58,156 nucleotides of DNA from Moraxellaceae bacterium (lineage in GTDB: Bacteria; Pseudomonadota; Gammaproteobacteria; Pseudomonadales; Moraxellaceae), in the NCBI GenBank assembly GCA_020697295.1, contig JAJFBF010000028.1, forward strand, positions 1 to 58,156, written 5' to 3'. Under the pieces are notes generated by a model. That model was given only the letters and a program-made list of their open reading frames with translations. It had not been told where the DNA came from and searched no databases. A program made the translations under genes and the position numbers. Shown piece by piece: positions 17,584 through 29,161 of the stretch (position 1 is the first letter of the stretch; each line of letters begins with the position of its first letter).

Positions 17584-18615
17584 TCAATCCCCTGCGGCTG
17601 TCCCGAACCAGCGCGCCAGCGCGGCCTCGCGATACTGCGCGCGCTGCTCGCCCCGGGGCAGCCACTGCCGGTAGCTCGCCGTCGCATGCAGCAGGAAATC
17701 GAAGAGCAGGAGATGGCGGCGCAGCACGCGCTCGAGGCGATGCGGCAGGATCGGGTTGAAATGGCCGAACCACGAAAAAAGCTGCCGCGGGTTTTTCTTG
17801 ACCCAGAGCCAGGAGCCCATCTCCAGCGTGAAGGGCAGGAACAGGCCCGGATAGCGCGCCAGATGCTCGTCGTAAAGAAAGTCCCAAAGGTCACCGTGCG
17901 TGGTGTAGCTCAGCGACTGCGGCTCCATGAGATAGAAGCTGTGATTGGGATAAGTCTGGTTGAACAGCGCGCGGAGCGCGAAGGCTTCCGGCAGGTGCGG
18001 CACTGGTGCGCGCGAGCGCGCATAGGGAAACCAGATACGGTCGCGAAAACCGAAGCCGGAATGGCAATCCATGGCCAGCGAGAACGGATGCGGGTGCAGG
18101 CGCGCGCGCACGACCTCGAACAGGGCGGCGGCTTCCGCCGGCAACGGATCCTCGACCTGGCCGCGGAACCAGGGCAGCGCCGGGCTGAGGCGGTGGCCGC
18201 CGAGCAGGAGGGGCACGCGGCCCTTCGCCTCCACCGGGGCTGAGCGCATGAGGTCGATGCCGGCGGGATTGGCGCGCGTTCCGAGCACGAGGCCGCCGGG
18301 GTTCACCATGGGCATGAACACGAGGCGAACCTTGCCGAGCAGTTCGGCGAAATGGCTGTCCCATTGCTGGCGCGCGAGCACGGTCTGCAGCCAGGCGATC
18401 AGGACCTGGGTGCCGATGCGCTCCATGCCGTGAACGCCCCCGAAAAATCCGATGGCGGGGGCGCGCAGGTCGGTGCTGCCGGTTTCGAGGCACCAAACCG
18501 GCAACTCGCGGCCGTCCGCCTGCACGGTGAGGACGACCTCGGCGCGCAGAGCGTGGCGATTTTGCTCGATCAGTTGCTCGAGGCTCTCCAGTTCGCTGAA
18601 GGCCGGGGTAGGCAT
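17584..18615 (-). CDS. M14-family zinc peptidase-like protein
   Basis: 343-residue member of the M14 carboxypeptidase/deacylase clan. Zinc ligands appear as His and Glu in 'GGVHGMERIG' (H-x-x-E) and His in 'MDCHSGFGF'. 'MVNPGG' and the candidate catalytic Glu in 'FTLEMGSW' are also present. No signal peptide. Start at 18615 is supported by GGAG eight bases upstream; a longer frame from 18669 lacks a good SD. It is divergent from phoX. The substrate (peptide or acylated amino acid) cannot be told. Confidence 0.82.
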   Translation of the reverse strand: MPTPAFSELESLEQLIEQNRHALRAEVVLTVQADGRELPVWCLETGSTDLRAPAIGFFGGVHGMERIGTQVLIAWLQTVLARQQWDSHFAELLGKVRLVFMPMVNPGGLVLGTRANPAGIDLMRSAPVEAKGRVPLLLGGHRLSPALPWFRGQVEDPLPAEAAALFEVVRARLHPHPFSLAMDCHSGFGFRDRIWFPYARSRAPVPHLPEAFALRALFNQTYPNHSFYLMEPQSLSYTTHGDLWDFLYDEHLARYPGLFLPFTLEMGSWLWVKKNPRQLFSWFGHFNPILPHRLERVLRRHLLLFDFLLHATASYRQWLPRGEQRAQYREAALARWFGTAAGD

Positions 18616-18785
18616 CAGGACTCTCCGTCGGCGTGATTCCGTATCAAACTGCAATTTGATGACCGGCATGTGACGGAATGACGGAAGGGTGCTGGCGACA
18701 CTGCCGTCATATTTCAGAAACGGCCCTGTAAGAGTCCGCTTCGAGAATGCGCGCTACCAGCATTCTGCGTAACGGAGTCCTCCAG
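18616..18785 (+). promoter_or_regulatory. Divergent M14/phoX promoter region with Pho-box-like sequence
   Basis: CCGTCAT-ATTT-CAGAAAC at 18704-18721 has one good PhoB half-site (6/7) and one weak one. TGACGG occurs twice in direct repeat at 18672-18685. Control by PhoB is plausible for a PhoX gene but not proven. Confidence 0.35.
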
Positions 18786-20837
18786 ATGAGCCAGCACGAT
18801 CCCGATCACCTTCCCACCAATATTGTCGGCAATGACCACTTCCAGGATGTGGTCGACAGCATCGTCATGTCGCGACGCAAGGCGTTGAAGACCGGTCTCG
18901 GCCTGGGCGCCGCCATGTTCCTGGGCGGCTCCCTCACGGGCTGCGACAGCGATAGCGACACCCCCGCCGCCAGCACGCCGGCGGCCGACAGCCGCATTGC
19001 ATTCACCCCGGTGGGCGTGAACTCGGGCGACAGCATCGTGGTGCCGGAAGGCTATATGGCCCAGGTGCTGGCGCCCTGGGGCTCGGCCCTTTTCAGCGAC
19101 AGCCCGGCCTGGAGGGGAGACGCCGCCGAGACCGGCGATGACCAGGCACGACAGGTCGGCGACAATCACGACGGCATGCATTTCTTTGCGATCCCGGGCA
19201 CTGACTCGAGCGAGGAAGGCCTGCTCGTGATGAACCACGAGTACTGCAACTACGAATATTTCTTCGCGCCCGGCCCCGATGCCGCCGAGCCGCTCGAGCC
19301 GTGGACGCTGGACAAGGTTCGCAAGGCCCAGCATGCGCACGGCAATTCCGTCCTGCATATCCGCCGCAACAGCGCCGGCAAGTGGGAAGTCCTGACCGGC
19401 TCCTACTACAACCGCCGCCTCACCGGGCGTTCGCCCATGGTCGTGACCGGGCCCGCCGCCGGCCATGCCCTGCTGCAGACCACGGCCGACGTCACCGGCA
19501 CGCGTGTGCTGGGCACGCTCAACAACTGCGGCGCCGGCCGCACGCCCTGGGGCACCTACCTCACCTGCGAGGAAAACTTCAACGGCTACTTCGGCATCAA
19601 TGACGACACCACCGGCGATCGCCGCGACGCGCTGCAACGCCGCTACGGCCTCAGCTACAGCAGCGTCAGCGACAGTTCCCGATCGGGCTATCGCTGGGAA
19701 GAGCATGACAGCCGCTTTGACTACCTGGCCGAACCGAACGAATCCCACCGCTTTGGCTGGATCGTCGAAATCGATCCCTACGATCCGGCGTCGCTGCCGA
19801 AAAAGCGCACCGCGCTCGGCCGCTTCAAGCACGAGAACGCCGCGCTGACGCTCTCGAAGGAAGGCTATGCGGTCGTGTACCTGGGGGATGACCAGGCCAA
19901 CGAGTTCATCTACAAGTTTGTGTCCGCCAACAAGTACGATGCGAACAATGCCGCCAGCAATCGTGACCTGCTCGATGAGGGCAAGCTGTACGTGGCGAAG
20001 TTCAGCAACGGCGCCGTGAGCGGCGACGCCATGGGCGTGGGCGAGTGGATCCTGCTCGACAAGACCGCCAACGCCACGCTGGCAGCGGACGCCACGTTTG
20101 CTGACCAGGCCGAGGTGCTGATCAAGGCCCGTCTCGCGGCGAGCGCTGTCGGCGCGACGCCGATGGATCGGCCGGAATGGGTGGCGGTGCATCCGCGCAC
20201 GCAGGAAGTCTATTGCACGCTCACCAACAACTCCGGTCGCGCCGTCACCGATGATGCCAATCCGCGCGCCAGCAACCGCTGGGGCCAGATCGTGCGCTGG
20301 CAGGAGGCCGGCAATGATCCCGCCTCCGTGGCGGCTTTCGAGTGGGACCTGTTCGTGATCGCCGGCAATCCCAATGCGTTCAGCGATGCCCGCGCCGGCT
20401 CCGCCAACATTTCCACCGCCAATACCTTCAACAGCCCCGATGGCCTGGCCTTCGACAAGGACGGCCGCCTCTGGATCCAGACCGATGGCAATTATTCCAA
20501 TACCGGCAATTACCTGGGGCAGGGCAATAACCAGATGCTGGTGGCGGATGTGACGACCGGCAAGATCGACCGCTTCCTGGTCGGCCCTGCCGGTTGCGAA
20601 ATCACGGGCATCGACTGGACGCCGGATGGCAAGACGATGTTTATCAACGTCCAGCATCCGGGCGAAGCCAGTGGCCATCCGAATGCGCCCACGCCCACGG
20701 GCGGACTGTCGCTGGATGCCTACCTCAGCAGCAATCCCACCGCCTTCAGCACCTGGCCGGACCGCAATCCCGACAGCCGCCCGCGCTCGGCGACGGTGGT
20801 GATCACCCGGATCGATGGCGCGGCTATCGGTCTCTGA
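18786..20837 (+). CDS. phoX: PhoX-type alkaline phosphatase (DUF839)
   Basis: 683-residue secreted phosphatase that releases phosphate from phosphomonoesters using Ca/Fe cofactors. A twin-arginine signal (SRRKALKTGLGLGAAM) runs into a lipobox-like 'LTGC', so export by Tat and possible lipidation. Family blocks: 'EGLLVMNHEYCNYEYF', 'LTGRSPMVVTGPAAGH', 'NCGAGRTPWGTYLTCEENFNGYF', 'NSPDGLAFDKDGRLWIQTDG' and 'NVQHPGE'. ATG 18786 has the SD GGAG; an upstream frame from 18747 lacks the family start MSQHDPDH. A terminator follows at once. Confidence 0.93.
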   Translation: MSQHDPDHLPTNIVGNDHFQDVVDSIVMSRRKALKTGLGLGAAMFLGGSLTGCDSDSDTPAASTPAADSRIAFTPVGVNSGDSIVVPEGYMAQVLAPWGSALFSDSPAWRGDAAETGDDQARQVGDNHDGMHFFAIPGTDSSEEGLLVMNHEYCNYEYFFAPGPDAAEPLEPWTLDKVRKAQHAHGNSVLHIRRNSAGKWEVLTGSYYNRRLTGRSPMVVTGPAAGHALLQTTADVTGTRVLGTLNNCGAGRTPWGTYLTCEENFNGYFGINDDTTGDRRDALQRRYGLSYSSVSDSSRSGYRWEEHDSRFDYLAEPNESHRFGWIVEIDPYDPASLPKKRTALGRFKHENAALTLSKEGYAVVYLGDDQANEFIYKFVSANKYDANNAASNRDLLDEGKLYVAKFSNGAVSGDAMGVGEWILLDKTANATLAADATFADQAEVLIKARLAASAVGATPMDRPEWVAVHPRTQEVYCTLTNNSGRAVTDDANPRASNRWGQIVRWQEAGNDPASVAAFEWDLFVIAGNPNAFSDARAGSANISTANTFNSPDGLAFDKDGRLWIQTDGNYSNTGNYLGQGNNQMLVADVTTGKIDRFLVGPAGCEITGIDWTPDGKTMFINVQHPGEASGHPNAPTPTGGLSLDAYLSSNPTAFSTWPDRNPDSRPRSATVVITRIDGAAIGL

Positions 20838-20855
20838 CCCGGTTGCTGCTTCAGT

Positions 20856-20885
20856 AAAAAGGGCCGCGCAAGCGGCCCTTTTTTA
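20856..20885. terminator. Bidirectional terminator, phoX / response regulator
   Basis: AAAAAGGGCCGC-GCAA-GCGGCCCTTTTTT, a stem with A and T tracts on either side between two convergent genes. Confidence 0.92.
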
Positions 20886-20908
20886 TTGCGCCCCTGTTGG
20901 GCCAACGA

Positions 20909-21832
20909 TCAGGCCGGGGCCTTGGGACGCGAGCGCAGCCAGGTGAGGTATTGCGCCATTTTGGCGGCCCGCTCCTGCTGGTCCGGCAGCGCCGGCGGCT
21001 CCACCACCTGTGTCATCAGCTGCGCCGGCGATGCGCGCAGGCTGCGGTAGCGCGCAATCGTGGACTCGATATTGCGTCCGAGCAGGCCCTTGCGCAGCGG
21101 CTTGGGCAGGTAGCGGTAGATCTGCGCCTGGTTGATGAGGTCCACAAGACGCGACGTGTCCTTGAAGCAGGTCAGGATGATGGTGAGCAATTCCGGATGC
21201 GCCTGCTTGAGCGTCTTGAGCATGGCGCTCAGGTCTTCATCGCCCAGGCTGAGCTCGGTCACGAGGATGGCGACCTGCGTGCTCGTGAGCACATCCAGCG
21301 CGCCGTCCACGGTGCGGCGCCAGATCACCCCGTGCGCCGGCTCCAGCACTTCCTTGACGGCCTGGTAGGTGGCGATGTCCCGGTCCAGGACCAGGCAGGT
21401 GAGGCGTGACTCATCGGCGGGCGGCAGTGTCGCCGGCGCCTCCAGGTTGAGCGCGATCTGAACGGCCTGGGCAATGGTGTCGCGCAGTTCCTTGGGGCCC
21501 CAGGGCTTGTTGATGTAGCGGAAGATCTCGCCCTCGTTGACCGCTTCCATCGCCGAGTCGGCATCGGCGTAGCCAGTGAGGAGGATGCGGATGGTGTCGG
21601 GAGCGATTTCGCGCGCCTGCCGCAACAGTTCCGTGCCGCTCATGACGGGCATGCGCTGGTCCGAGATCAGCACGTGGATCTTTTCGCGGCGCAGGATGGC
21701 GAGCGCCTCGTGGCCGTCACTGGTGGCAAACACCTGGTAATGCATGCGCAGCAGCATGCCGAGCGAACGCAGGATGCGCTCCTCGTCGTCGACCAGGAGA
21801 ATCCGGGGCTTGGTATCAGGGAGAGGATTCAT
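20909..21832 (-). CDS. Response regulator with two receiver domains
   Basis: 307 residues. The first receiver (about 10-125) is intact: DDE acid pair in 'LLVDDEERIL', phospho-Asp in 'VLISDQRMPVMSG', Thr in 'ILLTGYAD', Lys in 'YINKPWGP'. The second (about 145-265) is degenerate ('ILVTELSLGD' replaces the Asp site, but 'RYLPKPL' remains). There is no output domain, so it may act by protein binding. It begins 20 bases after the CBS-containing kinase gene and is its likely partner. SD GGAG. Confidence 0.88.
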   Translation of the reverse strand: MNPLPDTKPRILLVDDEERILRSLGMLLRMHYQVFATSDGHEALAILRREKIHVLISDQRMPVMSGTELLRQAREIAPDTIRILLTGYADADSAMEAVNEGEIFRYINKPWGPKELRDTIAQAVQIALNLEAPATLPPADESRLTCLVLDRDIATYQAVKEVLEPAHGVIWRRTVDGALDVLTSTQVAILVTELSLGDEDLSAMLKTLKQAHPELLTIILTCFKDTSRLVDLINQAQIYRYLPKPLRKGLLGRNIESTIARYRSLRASPAQLMTQVVEPPALPDQQERAAKMAQYLTWLRSRPKAPA

Positions 21833-21852
21833 GTCGGGCTCCGGCGGTGGAC

Positions 21853-23190
21853 TCAGGCCTCGGTGAGGCGGGCTTCAGTGGCTGGGGAAGGCGTGCCGGC
21901 CGTGGCTGCGGACGGCAGGGCGGCGCGCGGCAGCTCGATCACGAAGCGGGTGCCGCGACCGACTTGCGAGGCGACGCGGATGCGGCCGCCATGCTGCTGG
22001 ATGATCGTGTAGGAGATGGAGAGACCGAGGCCGGTGCCTTCGCCCACGGGTTTGGTGGTGAAGAAGGGGTCGAAGATCTTCTGCAGCACCTCCGGCGGCA
22101 TGCCCTTGCCCGTGTCCTGCAGGGACACGCAGACTACGTTCGCCTCCGCCCAGGTCCTGATGAGGATGCGGCCTTCGCCGGGGATGGCCTGGGCGGCATT
22201 GGTGAGCAGGTTGAGCAGGACCTGGTTGATCTGCGAGGGTGCGCAGGACACCCGCGGCAGTTCGCCGAGCTGGCGAATGACGGTGATCCGGCTCTTCAGG
22301 GTGTTCTTGGCGATGAGCAGGGCGGCCTCGACACAGTCGTTGAGCGAGACGTTGTCAGTGGGCGCCTGGTCAAGCCGGCTGAAGTTCTTGAGGCCGGCGA
22401 CAAGCTCGCTGATCTGGCCGATCCCGTAAAGCGTATCGGTGACCATGATGCCCTGGTCCTCGAGGAGGGCGCCGGGGTCGAGCAGGGCTTCCCGGTCGGC
22501 GACAGCGCCCAGGGCCGCCGCCACTGCCACCGGCGTGCTGTCCGGGGCCTGCAGGGTGCGGGAGAGCTCCCGGTAGCCCTGCAGCAACTCCCCGAACTGG
22601 CCGCTGAATTCCCCCAGCATTTCGACGTTGTTGCGCACATAGCCCAGCGGTGTGTTGATCTCGTGCGCCACGCCCGCGACCATCTGGCCGAGCGAGGCCA
22701 TTTTTTCGGACTGGATCAGCGCGGCCTGCGAAGACTTGAGCGCGTCATAGGCGCGGGCCAGTTCGCGCGAGTGGTGCAGGGCCTGGCGTTCCATGGCGCC
22801 CAGCAGCGGCAGCACGGCGCCCACGCCCTGGTAGAGCCCCGCGCTCGTCACCACGAAGTCCTCGCTGATGGGCTGGCGCATATGGGTGGTCAGGTATTGC
22901 GCGGCCTCGGCCAGCGGAGTGTTCACGTCGATGCTGAGGAAGTCCGGGTTCATGAAGTCCGCGATCGGGCGCTTGCCATAGAGTTCGCGGCCGAACTTCT
23001 TCATCAGGATGGCATTGAGCTGGTAGCGGCTGATCACGCCGACCGGGCGTTCGGCGTCGACAATGGGGGCGGACAGCACCTGCAGGTACTGGTCGCCGAG
23101 AATATGCTCCGCGATATGGTCCACGGTGTCGGTGGGCCGGAAGGCCGGGACCGGAAGCGCGAGAGCACTGATAGCCGTTGCGGCGGGCAT
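21853..23190 (-). CDS. CBS-domain sensor histidine kinase
   Basis: 445 residues. An N-terminal CBS-like pair ('PTDTVDHIAEHILGDQYLQVLSAPIV...VISRYQLN' and 'IADFMNPDFLSIDVNTPLAEAAQYL') suggests sensing of adenine nucleotides. It is followed by a coiled linker, HisKA with His in 'AGVAHEINTPLGYV' and HATPase_c with 'NLLTNAAQA', 'DTGKGM' and 'GTGLGLSI'. No membrane segment. Start at 23190 (MPAATAISAL) has the SD CAGGAG; upstream residues in the open frame look non-coding. It forms an operon with the double-receiver gene and lies directly downstream of a CsrB-like RNA terminator. Confidence 0.87.
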   Translation of the reverse strand: MPAATAISALALPVPAFRPTDTVDHIAEHILGDQYLQVLSAPIVDAERPVGVISRYQLNAILMKKFGRELYGKRPIADFMNPDFLSIDVNTPLAEAAQYLTTHMRQPISEDFVVTSAGLYQGVGAVLPLLGAMERQALHHSRELARAYDALKSSQAALIQSEKMASLGQMVAGVAHEINTPLGYVRNNVEMLGEFSGQFGELLQGYRELSRTLQAPDSTPVAVAAALGAVADREALLDPGALLEDQGIMVTDTLYGIGQISELVAGLKNFSRLDQAPTDNVSLNDCVEAALLIAKNTLKSRITVIRQLGELPRVSCAPSQINQVLLNLLTNAAQAIPGEGRILIRTWAEANVVCVSLQDTGKGMPPEVLQKIFDPFFTTKPVGEGTGLGLSISYTIIQQHGGRIRVASQVGRGTRFVIELPRAALPSAATAGTPSPATEARLTEA

Positions 23191-23393
23191 GGCTGCTCCT
23201 GGAGGGATTCGGGGATGCGCTTCCTGCGCGTCGTGCATCCGTCGGAGGAGCAGGGTGACAAATGAAGATGACATCCGGATGAAGGTGCGGCAGGAGCGCG
23301 GTCTCAGGCGGGGGCTTCGTCGAGGGCCCGGCAGCGCTGGAGCACGGTGCAGCAGGCGGGCAGGGTGGGCGCAGGCAGAGGAGTCAGGCCCCA

Positions 23394-23512
23394 AAATAGC
23401 AAAGCCCGCGCGAGGCGGGCTTTGGTGTCACGTTCAACTTCCGTGTTGATCGCATCCTTGCGGTCGACACATTCGCGGGCATCCTGCCGTGCTCCCTGTG
23501 TCGCGGTGACGG
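23394..23512 (-). ncRNA. CsrB/RsmZ-type CsrA-sequestering small RNA (paralogue 1)
   Basis: The predicted minus-strand transcript has at least four GGA motifs, three in loops of short hairpins: GGC-AGGAT-GCC (23478-23488), GCA-AGGA-TGC (23452-23461) and CAAC-ACGGAA-GTTG (23435-23448). A further ACAGGGAG lies near the 5' end. An outer stem CGACAC/GTGTCG joins 23465-23470 with 23498-23503. It ends in an AAAGCCCGC/GCGGGCTTT terminator (23401-23423). GGA in hairpin loops is the signature of RNAs that titrate CsrA/RsmA. The 5' end, terminator and upstream box are shared with the RNA at 31.0 kb. The 5' boundary is an estimate. Confidence 0.7.
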
Positions 23513-23542
23513 AGCCATTGTGCGTGGGCCGGCGTGGCCTGA

Positions 23543-23554
23543 CTGTAGGAAATC
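23543..23554 (-). promoter_or_regulatory. Conserved upstream box of CsrB-like RNA 1 (GacA/UvrY-like half-site)
   Basis: Reads GATTTCCTACAG on the minus strand, identical to the box upstream of the second RNA at the same distance from the -10 position. The right part AT-NN-CCTACA differs by one base from the GacA consensus half AT-NN-CTTACA; the left half is not conserved. Confidence 0.5.
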
Positions 23555-23851
23555 ATCCCGGCCGCATGTGGGTTACGGGCCGGAGAAACAAACCAGGCAG
23601 CAAAGAAGTAAGCCTCCACTCACCTGCATCTACTGCAAGCGTCTGAAAATGGAGTCACTGCGGTAAGCCATGGCGATCTCCCCGGCAACAAGGAGCCAGG
23701 GTCACCGCAAGAGGCGCGGAGGGCCGGTCCCGCGAAAGGGGGATGGGCCCTACCTCGATAGTGAGGCGCGGAGTCCCGCCAGGCGTCCTACAGTTCACAG
23801 AAGCCTCCGGCCTGCTGCACGCGCGCAGGCCGGACACCCGCAGTGGCCCGC

Positions 23852-24274
23852 TCAGCTGCGCTTGCCGCTGCCCCCGCTGCTGCTGCCGCCACTCTTGCCA
23901 CCACCATGCGAGGCTTCGCCGCCCTTGCGGCCGGCTTCGCGGGCTTCGTCGCTGGTGAATTCATGCGCAGTGCCCTTGGCATGGGCAGCCTGTCCGCCCT
24001 TGCGGCCGGCCTCGCGTGCCTCATCGCTGGTGAACTCGTGCGCCGTGCCTTTTTCATGGGCAGCCTGTCCGCCCTTGCGGCCGGCCTCGCGCGCTTCCTC
24101 GCTGGTGAACTCGTGCGCCGTGCCTTTTTCATGAGCGGCCTGTCCGCCCTTGCTGGCGATCTCGCGCTGCTTGTCCTTGTCCATCGAGGCAAAGCCGCGG
24201 GTGTCGCGACCGCTGGAGCTGCCACTGGAGCCGCTGTCGCGACCGCTGGAGCCGGAATCCCGATTGGTAGCCAT
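23852..24274 (-). CDS. KGG-repeat general stress protein
   Basis: 140-residue hydrophilic, Gly/Ser/Lys-rich protein with 'SKGGQAAHEKGTAHEFTSEEAREAGRKGG' style units repeated three to four times (residues about 40-125). These are KGG motifs of the YciG/GsiB/con-10 family of stress and desiccation proteins. N- and C-terminal Ser/Gly tails flank the repeats. The SD TAGGAGA is well placed. A perfect palindrome TATTAGTCACTAATA lies just upstream of the SD. Probably intrinsically disordered. Confidence 0.85.
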   Translation of the reverse strand: MATNRDSGSSGRDSGSSGSSSGRDTRGFASMDKDKQREIASKGGQAAHEKGTAHEFTSEEAREAGRKGGQAAHEKGTAHEFTSDEAREAGRKGGQAAHAKGTAHEFTSDEAREAGRKGGEASHGGGKSGGSSSGGSGKRS

Positions 24275-24284
24275 GATGCTCTCC

Positions 24285-24299
24285 TATTAGTCACTAATA
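24285..24299. promoter_or_regulatory. 15-base palindrome before the KGG protein
   Basis: TATTAGT-C-ACTAATA, perfect 7-bp arms, ending about 10 bases before the start codon and overlapping the 5' leader. Possible operator or leader hairpin. Confidence 0.5.
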
Positions 24300-24471
24300 A
24301 GAAGTTATGGTTCCCATAGTCTAGTGGCGCTTGCTGAACTGGCTGCTGCGAAGATCTGGTGATACGTTGTTGATGTGTGAATTTTTGAGGCCGGCAATGG
24401 ACGCCAGCGATATCACCTCCGGGTGAATTGGACTGGTCTGCCGGTGCCGCGCTGCCTACAGTGATGCAGAC

Positions 24472-27027
<2,556 letters not shown>

Positions 27028-27054
27028 TTCAGCAGGGTTGTCCGGTCCTGGCCA

Positions 27055-27112
27055 GTCGGGATGAATCCCGACCTAGAGGGGCTGCCGCGTTCAAATCGGG
27101 ATGGATCACGAC
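27055..27112. repeat. Two REP-like palindromes (copies 4-5)
   Basis: GTCGGGATGAATCCCGAC (27055-27072) and ATCGGGATGGATCACGAC (27095-27112), the second followed by CTGCAGG. Located between convergent genes. Confidence 0.8.
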
Positions 27113-27128
27113 CTGCAGGGGCAGGCTT

Positions 27129-27464
27129 TTATTTGCGCGCCTCGCGCCAGGCGACGCCGCCCACGGCGGGACGTGCCTGGGCCTGGCGCTGGGCGACGAG
27201 GCGGTGCAGGCCGCAGAGGATGTCCTCGCGCGCATGCACGAGCTGCAGTTCGTGGCGCAGGGCGTCCTCCATGAAATGGCACCAGTAGAGCGAGCTTAGC
27301 CCGAGCTGGTTGGCCACTTCGTTGATCACGTCGAGGGTGGCGTTGATGTCATCGTGATGGAAGAGACCGTCATCGAGCTGCGGCCGGAAGGGACGTTCCT
27401 CGGGCGAGAGAGAGTCGCCGTAAAAATACTTCAGGTGATGGGCTGTGTAGGGGCAGGAATTCAT
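27129..27464 (-). CDS. Hypothetical protein, 111 residues
   Basis: No family recognised. The translated protein has an ordinary composition: 'NSCPYTAHHLKYFYGDSLSPEERPF', a His/Asp-rich middle (LFHHDDINATLDVINEV) and a helical 'LYWCHFMEDALRHELQLVHAREDILCGLHRL'. No signal peptide or membrane helix. The SD is weak. It lies between a hybrid kinase and a Sel1 protein, facing the kinase. It could be a metal-binding helical bundle, but that is a guess. Confidence 0.6.
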   Translation of the reverse strand: MNSCPYTAHHLKYFYGDSLSPEERPFRPQLDDGLFHHDDINATLDVINEVANQLGLSSLYWCHFMEDALRHELQLVHAREDILCGLHRLVAQRQAQARPAVGGVAWREARK

Positions 27465-27744
27465 GACGGCTGTCCGGTGATGAATACGCGCCGGCGTTTC
27501 CTGCCGGTGTTGCCGGAGTATGTGCCCCGGCGCCGACAGCGGGGGGGCATCTGGTTAGCGGGTGTTATTGCCCTGTGGCGGAATTGTCAGGCTGGGCGAG
27601 AAGGCGCCTTCCGGTTCCCGGCGCTTTCTTGACGGTCCCCGCGAAACCGGCGCCTGCCTCTGACTTTTTGACCGTGCCAAGCCTACAATCGGTGTTTTGC
27701 CGGCGCCGTGCCTGTGGGTAGGCGGCCCGGCCACAGGGGGCGGA

Positions 27745-29019
27745 GTGCATTCCAAGAAATTCCTGCTGGGCGCCATGCTGGTGGCGGCCTCGATGACGGC
27801 GCAGGCGGAGTCGCTGCCCCTGGCGGAGGCGGAGACTCCGGCGGCGCAGTCCGCCCCGGCCTTGGCCGTGCGCACCCTCGCCGACCTCGAGGCCCTGGCC
27901 GAGGCGGGAAATGTCGCGGCCCAGAGCCGGCTGGGGTCGCTCTATTCCACAGGGCAGTACCTCGGACAGGATCAGGCGCTCGCGTCGAAATGGTTTCGCC
28001 GTGCCGCCGACCAGGGCGATTCGCATGCACAGTTCAGCCTGGGCTTGCTGTACGAAAGCGGCGAGGGCGTCAGCCAGGACTTCGCCGAAGCCCGGCGCTG
28101 GTATTTGAGCGCCGCCCGGCAGGGCAATGTCTTCGCGCAGACCAATCTGGGCTTTATGTACGGAAGCGGCCGCGGCACTCCGGTCGATTTCGCACAGTCC
28201 CTGCACTGGTATCGCCAGGCGGCAGACCAGGGCCAGGCCCTGGCGGAGGCCAATGTCGGCATTCTTTACAATCTCGGGCAGGGCGTGGCGCAGGATCCTG
28301 TGCAGGCCGTGGAATGGTTTCGGCGCTCGGCCGAGCAGGGCAACGCCATTGGCCAGCTGAACCTGGGCGCCGCCTATGAGAAAGGCCAAGGGATCGAGCG
28401 CGATCCCCTGCGCGCGGCGTACTGGTATTTCAATGCGGCCGAGCAGGGGTCGGTACTGGCTCAGCTCAACCTTGGCTTGATGTATCGGGGCGGCGTTGGC
28501 GTGCCGCAAGACGCCGCCGAGGCCTTTCACTGGTTTGGCCTGGCCGCTGAGCAGGGCAATGCGGTGAGTCAGGTGAACCTGGGCATCATGCATGCCTTCG
28601 GCGAGGGCGCGCCCCGGGATCTCGCCGAGTCCTTGAAGTGGTTCCGGAAGTCCGCCCGGCAAGGCGTGCCGCTCGCGCAGGTGCAGATGGCACAGGCCTA
28701 CCTGGCTGGCCAGGGCGTTCCGCAGAATCTCGTGCAGGGAGTGTACTGGCTGCGCCGCGCTGCCGCGCAAGGCGAGCACAGCGCGCTCCTGGCCCTGGCC
28801 GAGCGCTACGAGCAGGGCCAGGGCGTGCCGCGCGACCTGGTCATCGCCTGCACGCTCTACGGCATTGCCAGCGCCACCGGCAGCGAGATGGCGCGCACGC
28901 AGCGCCAGCGTGTGGCGACGCAGCTCAATCCCGCCCAGTTCAGTGAAGTCTGGACGCTGCTGCTGATCTGGCACAACCAGCCGCTGCCGCCTTATAGCAG
29001 CGTGACCGGGGCTCACTGA
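27745..29019 (+). CDS. Secreted Sel1-like repeat protein
   Basis: 424-residue periplasmic protein of nine 36-residue Sel1 (SLR) repeats, each with the pattern A-x-x-x-LG-x-x-Y-x-x-G-x-G-x-x-x-D-x-x-x-A-x-x-W-(F/Y)-x-x-AA-x-QG. The repeats run from about residue 50 to 375. The N-terminus VHSKKFLLGAMLVAASMTAQA is a signal peptide, so GTG 27745 (preceded by AGGGGG) is the best start. Such alpha-solenoids are protein-interaction scaffolds, often in envelope or signalling complexes. Partner unknown. Confidence 0.88.
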   Translation: MHSKKFLLGAMLVAASMTAQAESLPLAEAETPAAQSAPALAVRTLADLEALAEAGNVAAQSRLGSLYSTGQYLGQDQALASKWFRRAADQGDSHAQFSLGLLYESGEGVSQDFAEARRWYLSAARQGNVFAQTNLGFMYGSGRGTPVDFAQSLHWYRQAADQGQALAEANVGILYNLGQGVAQDPVQAVEWFRRSAEQGNAIGQLNLGAAYEKGQGIERDPLRAAYWYFNAAEQGSVLAQLNLGLMYRGGVGVPQDAAEAFHWFGLAAEQGNAVSQVNLGIMHAFGEGAPRDLAESLKWFRKSARQGVPLAQVQMAQAYLAGQGVPQNLVQGVYWLRRAAAQGEHSALLALAERYEQGQGVPRDLVIACTLYGIASATGSEMARTQRQRVATQLNPAQFSEVWTLLLIWHNQPLPPYSSVTGAH

Positions 29020-29161
29020 GCGGGCGCTACTTCTTCCGGTCAGTTCTGCCTGTGCATCCGGATGGCAGGGCGTTGGCCGCGACCCTGTTCCCGGCATGGC
29101 CGGATCACGCCGGTTACGGCCTTTCCCCGAGTGACAGTTCTGCCAGGCTGGGAGTCGTTGC

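Larger units (their letters stand above)
23191..23851. other. Gene-free spacer with a regulatory RNA
   Basis: 661 bases between the CBS kinase start and the KGG protein stop. It contains a CsrB/RsmZ-like RNA (about 23394-23512, minus) and its conserved upstream box (23543-23554). The 23560-23850 part shows no gene or clear element. Confidence 0.6.

Noticed and set aside
18714-20678. Minus-strand open frame (654 codons) opposite phoX
   Set aside because: Antisense shadow; phoX carries a Tat signal and all family blocks.
21847-23265. Plus-strand open frame (472 codons) opposite the CBS kinase
   Set aside because: Antisense shadow; kinase motifs on the other strand are complete.
23401-23423. 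Taken alone, the hairpin could be a terminator for the CBS kinase region
   Set aside because: It lies upstream of that kinase on the same strand, and the same hairpin ends a second GGA-rich transcript at 31.0 kb, so it fits the small RNA better.
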